From: a virus
Virus record (IMG/VR): IMGVR_UViG_3300043778_000126
Location: 1 to 25,492 of that record
Length of the DNA: 25,492 nucleotides
Direction: 5' to 3' (one strand)
A program made the translations under genes and the position numbers. Position 1 is the stretch's first letter; each line of letters starts with the position of its first letter. Positions 7,007-14,237 of this stretch are shown here, piece by piece. Under the pieces are notes generated by a model that had not been told where the DNA came from, made no database searches, and was given only the letters and a program-made list of their open reading frames with translations.

Positions 7007-7996
7007 TCAGCTGAAGTCGATGTATCGGCACGCTTGCGGCTGATACACCTTCACGCCGCCGACGCGCGACACGCACGGCACGACCATCTCGGTCCCGCGC
7101 GCTTGGGGCGGCAGCTGCTCGAACGGCAGCGGCAAGACGCCCTCGAGCACCGTGGGGTCGAGCTTGTACACGAGCCCGCGATCTGCACCGGACGCGCCCG
7201 CGGCGTTTCCGCGATACCACATCTCGACGCGCTTGATCCAAGGGCCGTTCTTGACCAGCCACTGCAGCGCCGTCACCGTCGCGGCGTCGGTACCGTACGG
7301 CGTCTCTGCGAGGATCGTGTACATGCTCGTCGGCAGCACCAGCGTGTCGGGAATGAACGACTGGTTGGAGGCCACCACAATCGTCTGCACAGCCTTGTTG
7401 ATGTTGGCGATCATCGTCGCCGCCGTGGTCGTGCCCATCACCCACTTGGACAGGGCGACGGTGCCCAGCCCGAAGATGTCGGTGTTATTCAGCAAGCCGA
7501 GCAGACCGCTGCCCGCCACGCCGCCAGCCTGCGTGTCGGTTGCGCCGGTCGACAGGATGCTGTCGATTTCGCGCGCGATCGTCTCGCGAGCCGCCTGCAC
7601 GCGCATTTCGCTGAGCGGGATCTGAAGCCGCGCGGCAAGGCGCATCTCGAAGAGCTCCCAGCCGTAGGAAGCGCCGACCGTCTTCAGCACGCCGTAGCGC
7701 TCGGTCTTCGACACGTCCACGCGCGGGATGTCGTCGCTGCCGTCGGCGATGATCTTCGCCTGGCCTACGTGGTCGAGCACGTAGTAAACGTACTGCTTCA
7801 CGTCGGGCGAGATATCGTTCGCGAACGGCATCAGGTTCTGTGCGAGCAGCGCCGCGTAAACGACGTTGAACACCTTCGCGCGGATCTGCGTGATCTCGCG
7901 CTCCACGAACGCGGTCTCATTCGCGTCGAGGCGCTGGCCCTGCATGTCGGTGATCTTGGCCAGTGAGCTGCGAAGCTCGGATCGGAAATGGTCCAT
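7007..7996 (-). CDS. Major capsid protein, DUF2184-like HK97 fold
   Basis: 329 aa, ATG at 7996-7994 with an AAGGAAG ribosome-binding site. A helical N-terminal arm (to about residue 70) precedes the body. Motifs seen are YVYYVLDHVGQAKII (residues about 69-83), PRVDVSKTERYGVLKTVG, a helical spine with ARLQIPLSEMRVQAARE, GLLNN, and a late PDTLVLPTSMY strand. This order matches the DUF2184 group of phage major capsid proteins. About 160 bp of hairpin-rich DNA separates it from the cement-like gene, and scaffold, protease and portal are upstream, which is the usual head order. The N-terminus lacks a long delta domain, consistent with a separate scaffold domain in the protease polypeptide. High-level synthesis is expected from the strong RBS. 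Confidence 0.85.
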   Translation of the reverse strand: MDHFRSELRSSLAKITDMQGQRLDANETAFVEREITQIRAKVFNVVYAALLAQNLMPFANDISPDVKQYVYYVLDHVGQAKIIADGSDDIPRVDVSKTERYGVLKTVGASYGWELFEMRLAARLQIPLSEMRVQAARETIAREIDSILSTGATDTQAGGVAGSGLLGLLNNTDIFGLGTVALSKWVMGTTTAATMIANINKAVQTIVVASNQSFIPDTLVLPTSMYTILAETPYGTDAATVTALQWLVKNGPWIKRVEMWYRGNAAGASGADRGLVYKLDPTVLEGVLPLPFEQLPPQARGTEMVVPCVSRVGGVKVYQPQACRYIDFS

Positions 7997-8038
7997 GAAA
8001 TATTCTTCCTTGTTGAGAAAAGTAGGGAGGGGCGACTC

Positions 8039-8091
8039 GTGCGAAACGCACCGCGGCCTGACCGTTCGCCTTTGCGTTCGGTCGAGGCCGC
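8039..8091 (-). promoter_or_regulatory. Two adjacent hairpins in the gap before the major capsid gene
   Basis: The 133-bp gap between the cement-like and major capsid genes contains a long interrupted stem (GCGGCCTGACCG at 8053-8064 against CGGTCGAGGCCGC at 8079-8091, with one bulged base). Next to it is a short perfect stem GTGCG-AAA-CGCAC (8039-8051). On the minus strand these come just before the capsid RBS. There is no U-run, so an RNA-processing, stability or attenuation element is more likely than a full terminator. Confidence 0.5.
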
Positions 8092-8101
8092 GTGCCGCGT
8101 T

Positions 8102-8123
8102 GTGGCTACGGCGTGGCTACGGC
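8102..8123. repeat. Two tandem 11-bp direct repeats
   Basis: GTGGCTACGGC occurs twice back to back (8102-8112 and 8113-8123) and is followed by GTG. It lies just past the stop of the cement-like gene in the same gap as the hairpins. Probably a slippage product; no function is inferred. Confidence 0.7.
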
Positions 8124-8129
8124 GTGTTA

Positions 8130-8639
8130 TCAGCCAACGTCGAGAGCGACGAAGCCGGTGACGCCGCCGTGGAAGCACGTCAGCGAAACAGGAGTCGAGG
8201 CCGTCCCCGTGTCCGCCGTGGCAGCGAACGCGCCCAGCACGGTGCCGCCCGCGCCAGCTGCGAAGCGCACGAACAACGTCGCGCCCATCACGATGGCTGC
8301 GGCCGGATCGGCCAGCGCCCAGATACGGCCGCGGCGCATCACGCGCACCGAGTCGCCGATGTCGTAGCCCTCGCCGGACGCCTTTTGGTGATCGATCATC
8401 GCGATACCGCGAAGCGCCGCGCCGGAGCCCGTGACGCTGCCGGTCAATGCAGGCACCGAGCAGAAGCCGTCCGAGCTCTCCCAGACGAACGCGCCGAACG
8501 GGATAGCCGTGGTTGCGATCCACGAGACCACGTCGCTGAAGCTGTCGTCGTATTCGAGGCCCGCAGCGGCGACGTTCGGGTTGATGTTGATCGCCGTCTG
8601 CACGGCACTGGAATAGGTGTTGTTTGAGGGGAAAGACAT
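8130..8639 (-). CDS. Capsid cement/decoration-like protein
   Basis: 169 aa, ATG at 8639-8637 with AAGGTAAG upstream. The sequence is strongly beta-prone with few charges. The N-terminus is SFPSNNTYSSAVQTAIN. The middle contains GDSVRVMRRGRIWALADPAA, then GATLFVRFAAGAGG, and the C-terminus ends VTGFVALDVG. A V-x-V-x-x-x-G-x-x-W strand followed by Ala-rich turns is typical of small cement proteins such as the P22 gp24-like structural cement group or DUF2190. It lies between the protease/scaffold gene and the major capsid gene, where decoration proteins are often encoded. The assignment rests on composition and place, so it is moderate. Confidence 0.65.
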   Translation of the reverse strand: MSFPSNNTYSSAVQTAININPNVAAAGLEYDDSFSDVVSWIATTAIPFGAFVWESSDGFCSVPALTGSVTGSGAALRGIAMIDHQKASGEGYDIGDSVRVMRRGRIWALADPAAAIVMGATLFVRFAAGAGGTVLGAFAATADTGTASTPVSLTCFHGGVTGFVALDVG

Positions 8640-8704
8640 CGCGATTCTTACCTTTTACTTGAGGAGCTTTGGGGACTAGGCCGCTTGGTTGCCGAGCGCC
8701 GGGC

Positions 8705-9352
8705 TCAGGCCGTCTTCGGCGTCCGCCACGCCTCGTGGAGGTTCTTGTGCATCGCGGCGCGCGCGTCGAGGACGAGCTTGTCGTCCTTGTCGATCGCGTC
8801 CACGCGCTGCACATGGCGCAGGGTGTTGACCACGCTATCGATCCCATCGCTGCGCGTCACGCCGGCCTTGCAGACCGAGTCGAAGATCGCGGCGATGTAG
8901 TCGTCGCTCTTCTTGTCGAGCGGCGTGCCGTCGCCGGCGAGCCCATCGGTGTACTTCGCATCGGTGCGAATCACCTTCTCCTGGAGCTGGCGATCGGTCA
9001 GCAGGTCGAGCGAATCCTCGAGGGCGTCCATTTTGTCCTCGTCCTCGTCGTCATCGTCCGAGGCCATCAGGCGGATCGCGCGGCGCAGCAGCTTGTTACG
9101 GCTGCGGCGGCGCGCCTTGGTCTTCTCGCCGTCCTTCTCTTCTTTCAGGTCTTCGAGCGACTTCTTCGCGTCGGTGCGCGCCACGTCGCGATCGGCTTCC
9201 GCCTTGTCGCAGCGGCTCGTCAGCTCGGTCACCTTGGCGTTGAAGGAGGCCACCGTCGCGGCGTGCCCCTTCTCGAGGTGCTCGAGGTGCTCCTCCGAGC
9301 CGAAGTTGATGTTTTTGCCATCGAGGCGAATAACGCGAACGGGATCGGTCAT
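8705..9352 (-). CDS. Possible separate 215-aa scaffold from an internal start
   Basis: An in-frame ATG at 9352-9350 (residue 444 of the fusion) is preceded by GGAG (9364-9361) with 8 nt between, a good ribosome-binding site. It falls at the boundary between the DUF2213 part and the charged coiled-coil region. The product would start MTDPVRVIRLDGKN and consist only of the scaffold-like domain. The arrangement parallels phage lambda, where Nu3 is made from inside gene C. The placement at the domain edge argues for real use, though no expression can be shown here. Confidence 0.5.
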   Translation of the reverse strand: MTDPVRVIRLDGKNINFGSEEHLEHLEKGHAATVASFNAKVTELTSRCDKAEADRDVARTDAKKSLEDLKEEKDGEKTKARRRSRNKLLRRAIRLMASDDDDEDEDKMDALEDSLDLLTDRQLQEKVIRTDAKYTDGLAGDGTPLDKKSDDYIAAIFDSVCKAGVTRSDGIDSVVNTLRHVQRVDAIDKDDKLVLDARAAMHKNLHEAWRTPKTA

Positions 9353-10681
9353 GATGATGTCTCCAGCGGCTGGGGCCTCGACGCAGTAGGCGTCTCTGGC
9401 GTCGAGGCGGAGCGCGACGTCAGTGCCGGCTCGCCCTTGTCCTTTGCGCAGCACCGCTACGTGATTGTAGCGAATGCCTCTCTGTATCGCGTCGTACGGC
9501 TGACCCTTCCAAGTTCCGGGCGTGTGCTCGAGCTTGCAGCGGTAGCCCGCTGAGATGTCGTGCAGCTGCCGGTTCTCGATCGCGGCCACGGTGCCCGGAT
9601 CGTTGATCACGAGCTCGGCGCTGATGAAGTCGCCGTCCTGGCGTACTTGCTCGGTGTGGCCGAGCGTCGCGTTTTTCCAGTTGCTCGTGTCGAGCATTCC
9701 CACGTGGTGGTGAATGTCGGTGACGGTCGCGCCGTTGAGCGTGGCCAGCGAATCGGCCTTGAACACTTCCTCGGGCAACCGGAGCTCGCGGCGGATCGAG
9801 CCGTCGGGTTTTCGGTACTGCAGTACGCCGATCTTGCTGATGCGTGCCTTGACGCGGATGCCGCCGACCTGCGTGCGCTCGAACTCGGAGACGGAGCCCA
9901 GGAAATCGAAGCGGCTCTCCAGCTCGGCGTCGTTTGCGTCGGTGCGTTCCGCTGGCGTCGTCTTGCGCGCCGAGCGCAGCATGCGAGCGGCCGAGATGAT
10001 CAGGTCGCGGTTGCGGCCTTCGCTTTCGGCCTTGATCGCGCCGCAGACTTTGGCGGCCGTTTCCTCGCTGCCGTACTTTTTCATTTGGTCCGACATGCAG
10101 TCAGACCAGGGATAATCGGCGCGGAGCTTTGAACGCGTCTTGCAGCCGCGACAGGACTCGGTCTCGTGGGCACGCGCGGCGATTGCCGGCGTTACGTCGT
10201 CGTCATCGGCGCCTCCACCGACCAGGCCATCTTCGTCAGCGGGCACGGGCACGAAGGAAACCTCGTTGAGCTCGGGCTGGTCGACGATGCGCGTCCTGAC
10301 GCCGCCGCGATCCTCGTAGCTCACATTGCCGCCGCCCCAGCCGACGCTGATGCCGCGCACGATCCCCTCGCGAGTGGCCTGGAAGACTTGCTCGGCCATT
10401 GGGTTCGCCTTCTCGCTGGCGAACTTCACGCGCATCTTCAGGCCGTCGGGACCTGATTCGATATCGTGCGCGGTGCCGATGGGCATGCTCTTGGCATCGT
10501 GGCCCCAGAGCACCACGGGATTCTTCGAGAAGCGCTCGAGGTTCCAGTTGCCGCTGAGCACCTCGGGCACGCCATCGGCGGCCGTCACGGCGTTAGTGGT
10601 CGACGCCATCACCGGCACCGAGCGCGTGGATTCCTCCAAGGCCCCGAGATCGTACCCGCGCGAGCCCTTGAGTGCGTTCAT
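8705..10681 (-). CDS. Fused double prohead protease plus scaffold (HK97-type + DUF2213-type)
   Basis: 658 aa in one frame, ATG at 10681-10679. Residues about 15-160 look like an HK97-family prohead serine protease: NPVVLWGHD with His61, a long helix, then GISVGW with Ser112, and a strand ending LNEVSFVPVPAD. Residues about 165-220 hold four cysteines (C177, C180, C195, C213) and the segment YPWSDCMSDQMKKYGSEET. Residues about 255-440 match DUF2213: SIRRELRLPEEVF, DIHHHVGML (His324-326), then LHDISAGY with Ser377 and IRYNHVAV. Residues 444-658 are charged and coiled-coil-like with an acidic Asp/Glu run, as in scaffold proteins. Both protease halves keep their His and Ser. Such proteases cut scaffold and capsid subunits during head maturation, then themselves. 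Most phages carry one protease, so the pair is unusual. Confidence 0.8.
   Translation of the reverse strand: MNALKGSRGYDLGALEESTRSVPVMASTTNAVTAADGVPEVLSGNWNLERFSKNPVVLWGHDAKSMPIGTAHDIESGPDGLKMRVKFASEKANPMAEQVFQATREGIVRGISVGWGGGNVSYEDRGGVRTRIVDQPELNEVSFVPVPADEDGLVGGGADDDDVTPAIAARAHETESCRGCKTRSKLRADYPWSDCMSDQMKKYGSEETAAKVCGAIKAESEGRNRDLIISAARMLRSARKTTPAERTDANDAELESRFDFLGSVSEFERTQVGGIRVKARISKIGVLQYRKPDGSIRRELRLPEEVFKADSLATLNGATVTDIHHHVGMLDTSNWKNATLGHTEQVRQDGDFISAELVINDPGTVAAIENRQLHDISAGYRCKLEHTPGTWKGQPYDAIQRGIRYNHVAVLRKGQGRAGTDVALRLDARDAYCVEAPAAGDIIMTDPVRVIRLDGKNINFGSEEHLEHLEKGHAATVASFNAKVTELTSRCDKAEADRDVARTDAKKSLEDLKEEKDGEKTKARRRSRNKLLRRAIRLMASDDDDEDEDKMDALEDSLDLLTDRQLQEKVIRTDAKYTDGLAGDGTPLDKKSDDYIAAIFDSVCKAGVTRSDGIDSVVNTLRHVQRVDAIDKDDKLVLDARAAMHKNLHEAWRTPKTA
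9361..9364 (-). promoter_or_regulatory. Internal Shine-Dalgarno GGAG for the scaffold start
   Basis: CTCC on the plus strand reads GGAG on the transcribed strand, 8 nt before the internal ATG at 9352-9350. This is the evidence that decides the internal start. Confidence 0.5.
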
Positions 10682-10689
10682 GGTTTGAT

Positions 10690-11109
10690 TTAGACGCGGT
10701 CGGGAAAGATGATCGGAAGCGTGAGCCGCGGGCGGATGCCATCGAGCACCGTGGCGATTGCCTTGCCCATTGCTTGCTGCTGAGGTGTTTGCTTGGAGCC
10801 AACCGCGTCGAGCCAGACCAGCGCGTCGACCGCTAGGCCCTTGCGGAGCGCACGCGGCACTTGGACCCCCTCAAGCAGGAAGCGGTCGAGCGTCAAGCAT
10901 GCGGCGATGATGAGCTCCGGCTGCTTCTTCCACTCAACGCCTTGCCAGACGTCTGTGTGAATTACCTCACGCTCGAGTCCGTAGGTGCCCGCGAGCCAGG
11001 TCTTTCCGGTGCGCGGCGCGCCCGTGATCGCGATTCGTGGGAATCGGCACAGCGCCCACTCAACGGCCCGCTGGCGCGCATCAACACAGTCTTGCCCGAA
11101 GGCCAGCAT
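10690..11109 (-). CDS. Small P-loop NTPase in the head module
   Basis: 139 aa. The ATG at 11109-11107 overlaps the stop of the spike-base-like gene as TGATG. A clear Walker A motif GAPRTGKT lies at residues 30-37, after a strand FPRIAITG. A candidate second strand with acidic residues occurs at RFLLEGVQVPRAL, and VDALVWLDAVG follows. The overall layout resembles small nucleotide kinases or ATPases of the P-loop class, but no kinase lid or Walker B aspartate pair is clear. It lies between a spike-base-like protein and the protease fusion, an unusual position for an NTPase. It could be a DNA- or nucleotide-related accessory gene. Confidence 0.75.
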   Translation of the reverse strand: MLAFGQDCVDARQRAVEWALCRFPRIAITGAPRTGKTWLAGTYGLEREVIHTDVWQGVEWKKQPELIIAACLTLDRFLLEGVQVPRALRKGLAVDALVWLDAVGSKQTPQQQAMGKAIATVLDGIRPRLTLPIIFPDRV

Positions 11110-11375
11110 CAGCGGAGGGCGAGGTAGGTGCCTGTGGTGCCGGTGGCCTTGACGTAGCTCACGCGGATCGGCAGCGTTTGACCGACCGTCATCGGGAACG
11201 TCACCGCAGTAACGCCGTCCTTGGCGAATACAGTTAGGTTGCCGGCCGTCAGGCAGTAGATGCCGCGCGTGCGCCAGGGGAGCACCGCCGAGTCGCTGGG
11301 CGTGATGGCGACGAAATCCTCGTAGACGCCGGAGAGCGGCTGCGAAAAATCGTCAGAGGCTGGGGGCAGAACCAC
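11109..11375 (-). CDS. Spike-base-like protein (resembles RCAP_Rcc01079 family)
   Basis: 88 aa, GTG start at 11375-11373, with AGGAG about 9 nt upstream inside the previous gene. The N-terminal segment [10 protein letters not shown], the motif [12 protein letters not shown] (residues about 22-33), the strand [13 protein letters not shown] and the closing [20 protein letters not shown] match my memory of small spike-base proteins of Rhodobacter GTA (RCAP_Rcc01079 family). Those beta-barrel proteins sit at the base of capsid head spikes. Location in the head module fits. The match is from motif memory and needs a profile search. Confidence 0.6.
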   Translation of the reverse strand: MVLPPASDDFSQPLSGVYEDFVAITPSDSAVLPWRTRGIYCLTAGNLTVFAKDGVTAVTFPMTVGQTLPIRVSYVKATGTTGTYLALR

Positions 11376-11378
11376 GGC

Positions 11379-11786
11379 TCAGGACTCCTGTGGAAACATT
11401 GGGGGCTCAGGTGTGCCGGTGTCGGTGGATGGCGGGGAAACTGGCTCGAGGCCCGGCAGCCCAGGGGCTGGAGGAGCGCTGGAGACCGACGGCAGCTCGA
11501 CGTTGGCTCCAGAATCGCCGACCGGGGCGGCGGGCTCGGACGCTGGCGCTTGGCCGTCGGGCTCGCTAGCGGCCGGTTCTGTGGCGGCATCGGCGGTTTC
11601 CGGCTCGGCTGGCGGGAACAGGATGGCCCGCACGCGATTCCGGAGCGGGAAGGTCACCTCGGCCGTGTGGCCGCCAGCCCGCTGCAGGCAATCTAGGCCG
11701 AGCACGATTTCGGTCAGCTCCTCGGTGGTGAGCTCGAGATCGTAGGTGGGCACGCCGTCGTCGGTGTCGTCGGTCGGATCAGTCAT
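11379..11786 (-). CDS. 135-aa acidic protein with Pro/Ala-rich disordered tail
   Basis: The start is ATG at 11786-11784, overlapping the end of the Mu F-like gene. An upstream ATG exists in the same frame but lies inside that gene. The N-terminus MTDPTDDTDDGVPTY is acidic. Residues about 16-55 look folded: LTTEELTEIVLGLDCLQRAG, then VTFPLRNRVRAIL. From about residue 58 the protein is Pro-, Ala- and Glu-rich and low in complexity. I recognise no family. Coupling to the Mu F-like protein suggests a head-assembly role. Confidence 0.7.
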   Translation of the reverse strand: MTDPTDDTDDGVPTYDLELTTEELTEIVLGLDCLQRAGGHTAEVTFPLRNRVRAILFPPAEPETADAATEPAASEPDGQAPASEPAAPVGDSGANVELPSVSSAPPAPGLPGLEPVSPPSTDTGTPEPPMFPQES

Positions 11787-12663
11787 CGGAATCGTCCTCC
11801 TCGGGGGGTGCGTCGTCATCGCCCGCGTCGTCATCGAATTCGGGAAGTACCGGCGTCGCGACGCAACTGCACTGAAAATCTTCGCCGGGGTTGTTCGTGT
11901 CGCCGTCCTCGTTCGTCACAGGCGGATCGTCGAAGTCGAATTGCTGACCGTCGAGCTCGGCGTGCATCGGACGCACGCGCTCGTTGCCGGCTGTCGTGAA
12001 AATGTACGAAGTGACGCCGGCCGAAGCCATGCGCGCCTGCGCGATACGAGACGTCAGCTTGTTCGTCTGGTCTCTCGCGATGAGCTCGGCGTGCCTCGTC
12101 GTGATGTCGAAGCGCGCGCCAATGTCTTTTGCCAGCGCCGACCAAGTGCGCCCGGCGCCGTCGGCAAGCAGCTGCTCAAGCTTGTCTTTCTCGTCGGCGA
12201 ACATCGTGCTGACGAGATCGACGTTCTCGCGTCGCCACTTCGGCACCAGCTTGGCGATCGCCGGGTCGGCGTCCTTGAGCCGGATGCCGATGCGCTTTGC
12301 TTCGCGCGCCGTGTGGCTCGTGACGTCGTTGGCCACGTTGTCGATGCTGCGGAGGAACCAGGCTGGGTGACTAGCGTCGGAGGCGTCCAGGCGAAGGTGA
12401 TCGGGCGCGTCGTCATCCAGTAATCGTGCATCGGTGCGTTCCTCCGGCTCAGGCTCCGCAATCTTCTTCCCGCGGCTCAGGTAGCCCGGGCCAACGCGCG
12501 TCCACCAAGTCGCGACCAGCTTGCGCATCGCAATCCGATAGCGAAGCTCGGCCGCGTGCGCGGGCTGAAAGCTCGCAGCGTAGCGGGCGGCACGAGACGG
12601 GACGCGCTTCTTCAGCTTGCGCCGGGGCTGGCGCGTCCGTCGGCGTGCTGCCCGAGCTGTCAT
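11779..12663 (-). CDS. Phage Mu F-like minor head (head morphogenesis) protein
   Basis: 294 aa. The ATG at 12663-12661 overlaps the portal stop (ATGA). The N-terminus is Arg-rich. Residues about 170-270 match the Mu F/SPP1 gp7 group: ARDQTNKLTSRIAQARM, then GVTSYIFTTAGNERVRPMH, a following DGQQFDF segment, and NPGEDFQCSC. These are the family's conserved Arg/His/Cys positions. Such proteins bind the portal and help start head assembly, sometimes travelling with the DNA. The C-terminal about 25 residues are almost all Asp and Glu. The gene directly follows the portal, as usual. Confidence 0.85.
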   Translation of the reverse strand: MTARAARRRTRQPRRKLKKRVPSRAARYAASFQPAHAAELRYRIAMRKLVATWWTRVGPGYLSRGKKIAEPEPEERTDARLLDDDAPDHLRLDASDASHPAWFLRSIDNVANDVTSHTAREAKRIGIRLKDADPAIAKLVPKWRRENVDLVSTMFADEKDKLEQLLADGAGRTWSALAKDIGARFDITTRHAELIARDQTNKLTSRIAQARMASAGVTSYIFTTAGNERVRPMHAELDGQQFDFDDPPVTNEDGDTNNPGEDFQCSCVATPVLPEFDDDAGDDDAPPEEDDSDD

Positions 12664-14234
12664 TCGGTTCCTGCTTTCGGCTGCTTGGTCCCAGGCTCAA
12701 GCGCTGGCGGCTCGCCCTTGAGTTGCTGCGGCGGCTTCGCGTTGCCGCCAGTCGGCGGCGGCGCTGGCTCCGTGAACGAGCCCTTCGCGATCTCGGTCAG
12801 GTCGACCTTGAGTTCATCCTCACGCGCCTTCTTGGCGTCGTCGCTCAATTGGATTTCCTGCTCGAAGCCGTCGGGGCGGAAGCGCGACAACGCGTGCTCG
12901 GCTGGCGTGAGCGACTGGCCGGTCAGCGCGAGCGCGTCGCCCTGCAGCAGCGCGTAGCGCGTCTGGGCCCTGGTCAACGGCGGCTCGGTCCATAGCGGCG
13001 GGAACTTCACGCCGACGCGGTCGATCTTATCGCCGAAGTCCTTCGTCGCTAGGATCACTTTCGCGATGCGCCGAATCTTGCCCGCCAGCTTGCGGTTCTG
13101 GTTCGAGCGGATGCGATCGTAGAACCACTGGAAATCACTTTGCCCAGTGGCGTTCATGCCCGAGGGCGATTGACCCATCAGGATGGTGACCGGGATTTGC
13201 AGCGCCGCAGCGAGCCGCAGGCACAGCCGGTCGAGCGTCTCCGGAATGCCAGTCATCGGGAAGTGCTGGCGCTCGAAGCTCTCCTCGGTCTGATCTTCGG
13301 CATTGCCGCCGGCATCGATCACGATTGCGCCAACCACGCTGCGCGCTTCGTCGATCGCCTTCATGCGCTGCTGCAGCGCGTCGCCCTGGCCGCTCGCGAT
13401 GGCGTCTGCGAGCCCGGCCATCTTGAAGACGGCCTGGTTGCCGTCCTGCAGCAGAACGCTGACGGCGTTCCAGCCGAGATTGAACTCGCCGAGGATCTTC
13501 GAAACGCGCTGGAGCACCGAGAGGTCCCAGCCGAAATTGATTTGGCGTTCGCGGATGCCGGTGGTCGCGCCATCGAACAGCACCAGCCGCGACTCGTGCA
13601 CGATCGAAACCGGCGCGTCCGCGTAAGCGGCTGGCGACGTGACCATGTAGGTCTCGGCTTCCCCGAGCTTCGGGTTGCCGACATCGCGATACCAGCTCAG
13701 CGGGAAGAGATAGCGGCGGTCGAAGACGTATGTGTACGTCAGTCCCTGCGCGCGCTCGGGCATCAGCGGCGTTGCGGCAGAGCGGCCGTCATCGGCGCCG
13801 AGCAGCAAAGCGCCGCCGCCGTACAGGCGACCCCAGCGAAGCGCATCGGCGAGCTTGTCGACGAGCCCGAGCTGTTCGCTCTTCTCGTTGAGCTCGTCGT
13901 TCAGCTCAGGGTCGCCGGCGTCAATCAGGAAGCCCTCGCGCAGCATCTCGTCGGGGACGATGTCCACCATGCGCGCGGCGAGGTCGTCGTTGTGATAAAT
14001 CGCGGACAATTCCATGTCCCGCATCACGCCGCCGGGACGGAATTCGTTCCACTGCGTCTTGTCCCGGCGCGTCCCCATGCCGGTGACCGGGTTCTCCCAA
14101 CCGCCGAGACGATCCCGCCAGTCAGTGTCGAGGCGCGCGCTTGCGTGCTCGTCGATCACCGCCTGCGGATCGTCAACAACGCGAAGGCGCGCTCCGGTCT
14201 TCAGCGCCTCCGCCATTGTTACGTGCTTGGGCAT
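12660..14234 (-). CDS. Portal protein, DUF1073-like
   Basis: 524 aa, ATG at 14234-14232, 3 bp after the TerL stop. Motifs of the DUF1073 portal group are seen in order: an N-terminal segment with MELSAIYHNDDLAARMVDIV, then DEMLREGF, ALRWGRLYGGGALLLG (residues about 139-154), FDRRYLFPLSWY, a SRLVLFDG strand, and the GMNATGQSDFQWFYDRI motif near residues 365-385. Twelve portal subunits form the DNA-entry ring and dock the terminase. The length is typical. The last 60 residues are Pro/Lys-rich and probably disordered. The gene sits after the terminase pair and before the Mu F-like protein, the usual packaging order. Confidence 0.85.
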   Translation of the reverse strand: MPKHVTMAEALKTGARLRVVDDPQAVIDEHASARLDTDWRDRLGGWENPVTGMGTRRDKTQWNEFRPGGVMRDMELSAIYHNDDLAARMVDIVPDEMLREGFLIDAGDPELNDELNEKSEQLGLVDKLADALRWGRLYGGGALLLGADDGRSAATPLMPERAQGLTYTYVFDRRYLFPLSWYRDVGNPKLGEAETYMVTSPAAYADAPVSIVHESRLVLFDGATTGIRERQINFGWDLSVLQRVSKILGEFNLGWNAVSVLLQDGNQAVFKMAGLADAIASGQGDALQQRMKAIDEARSVVGAIVIDAGGNAEDQTEESFERQHFPMTGIPETLDRLCLRLAAALQIPVTILMGQSPSGMNATGQSDFQWFYDRIRSNQNRKLAGKIRRIAKVILATKDFGDKIDRVGVKFPPLWTEPPLTRAQTRYALLQGDALALTGQSLTPAEHALSRFRPDGFEQEIQLSDDAKKAREDELKVDLTEIAKGSFTEPAPPPTGGNAKPPQQLKGEPPALEPGTKQPKAGTE

Positions 14235-14237
14235 GCG

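Noticed and set aside
8705-10681. Possibility that the protease fusion is two genes joined by a sequencing error
   Set aside because: No in-frame stop or codon-usage break is visible, and the linker has its own conserved-looking Cys segment. It remains a possibility noted under the finding.
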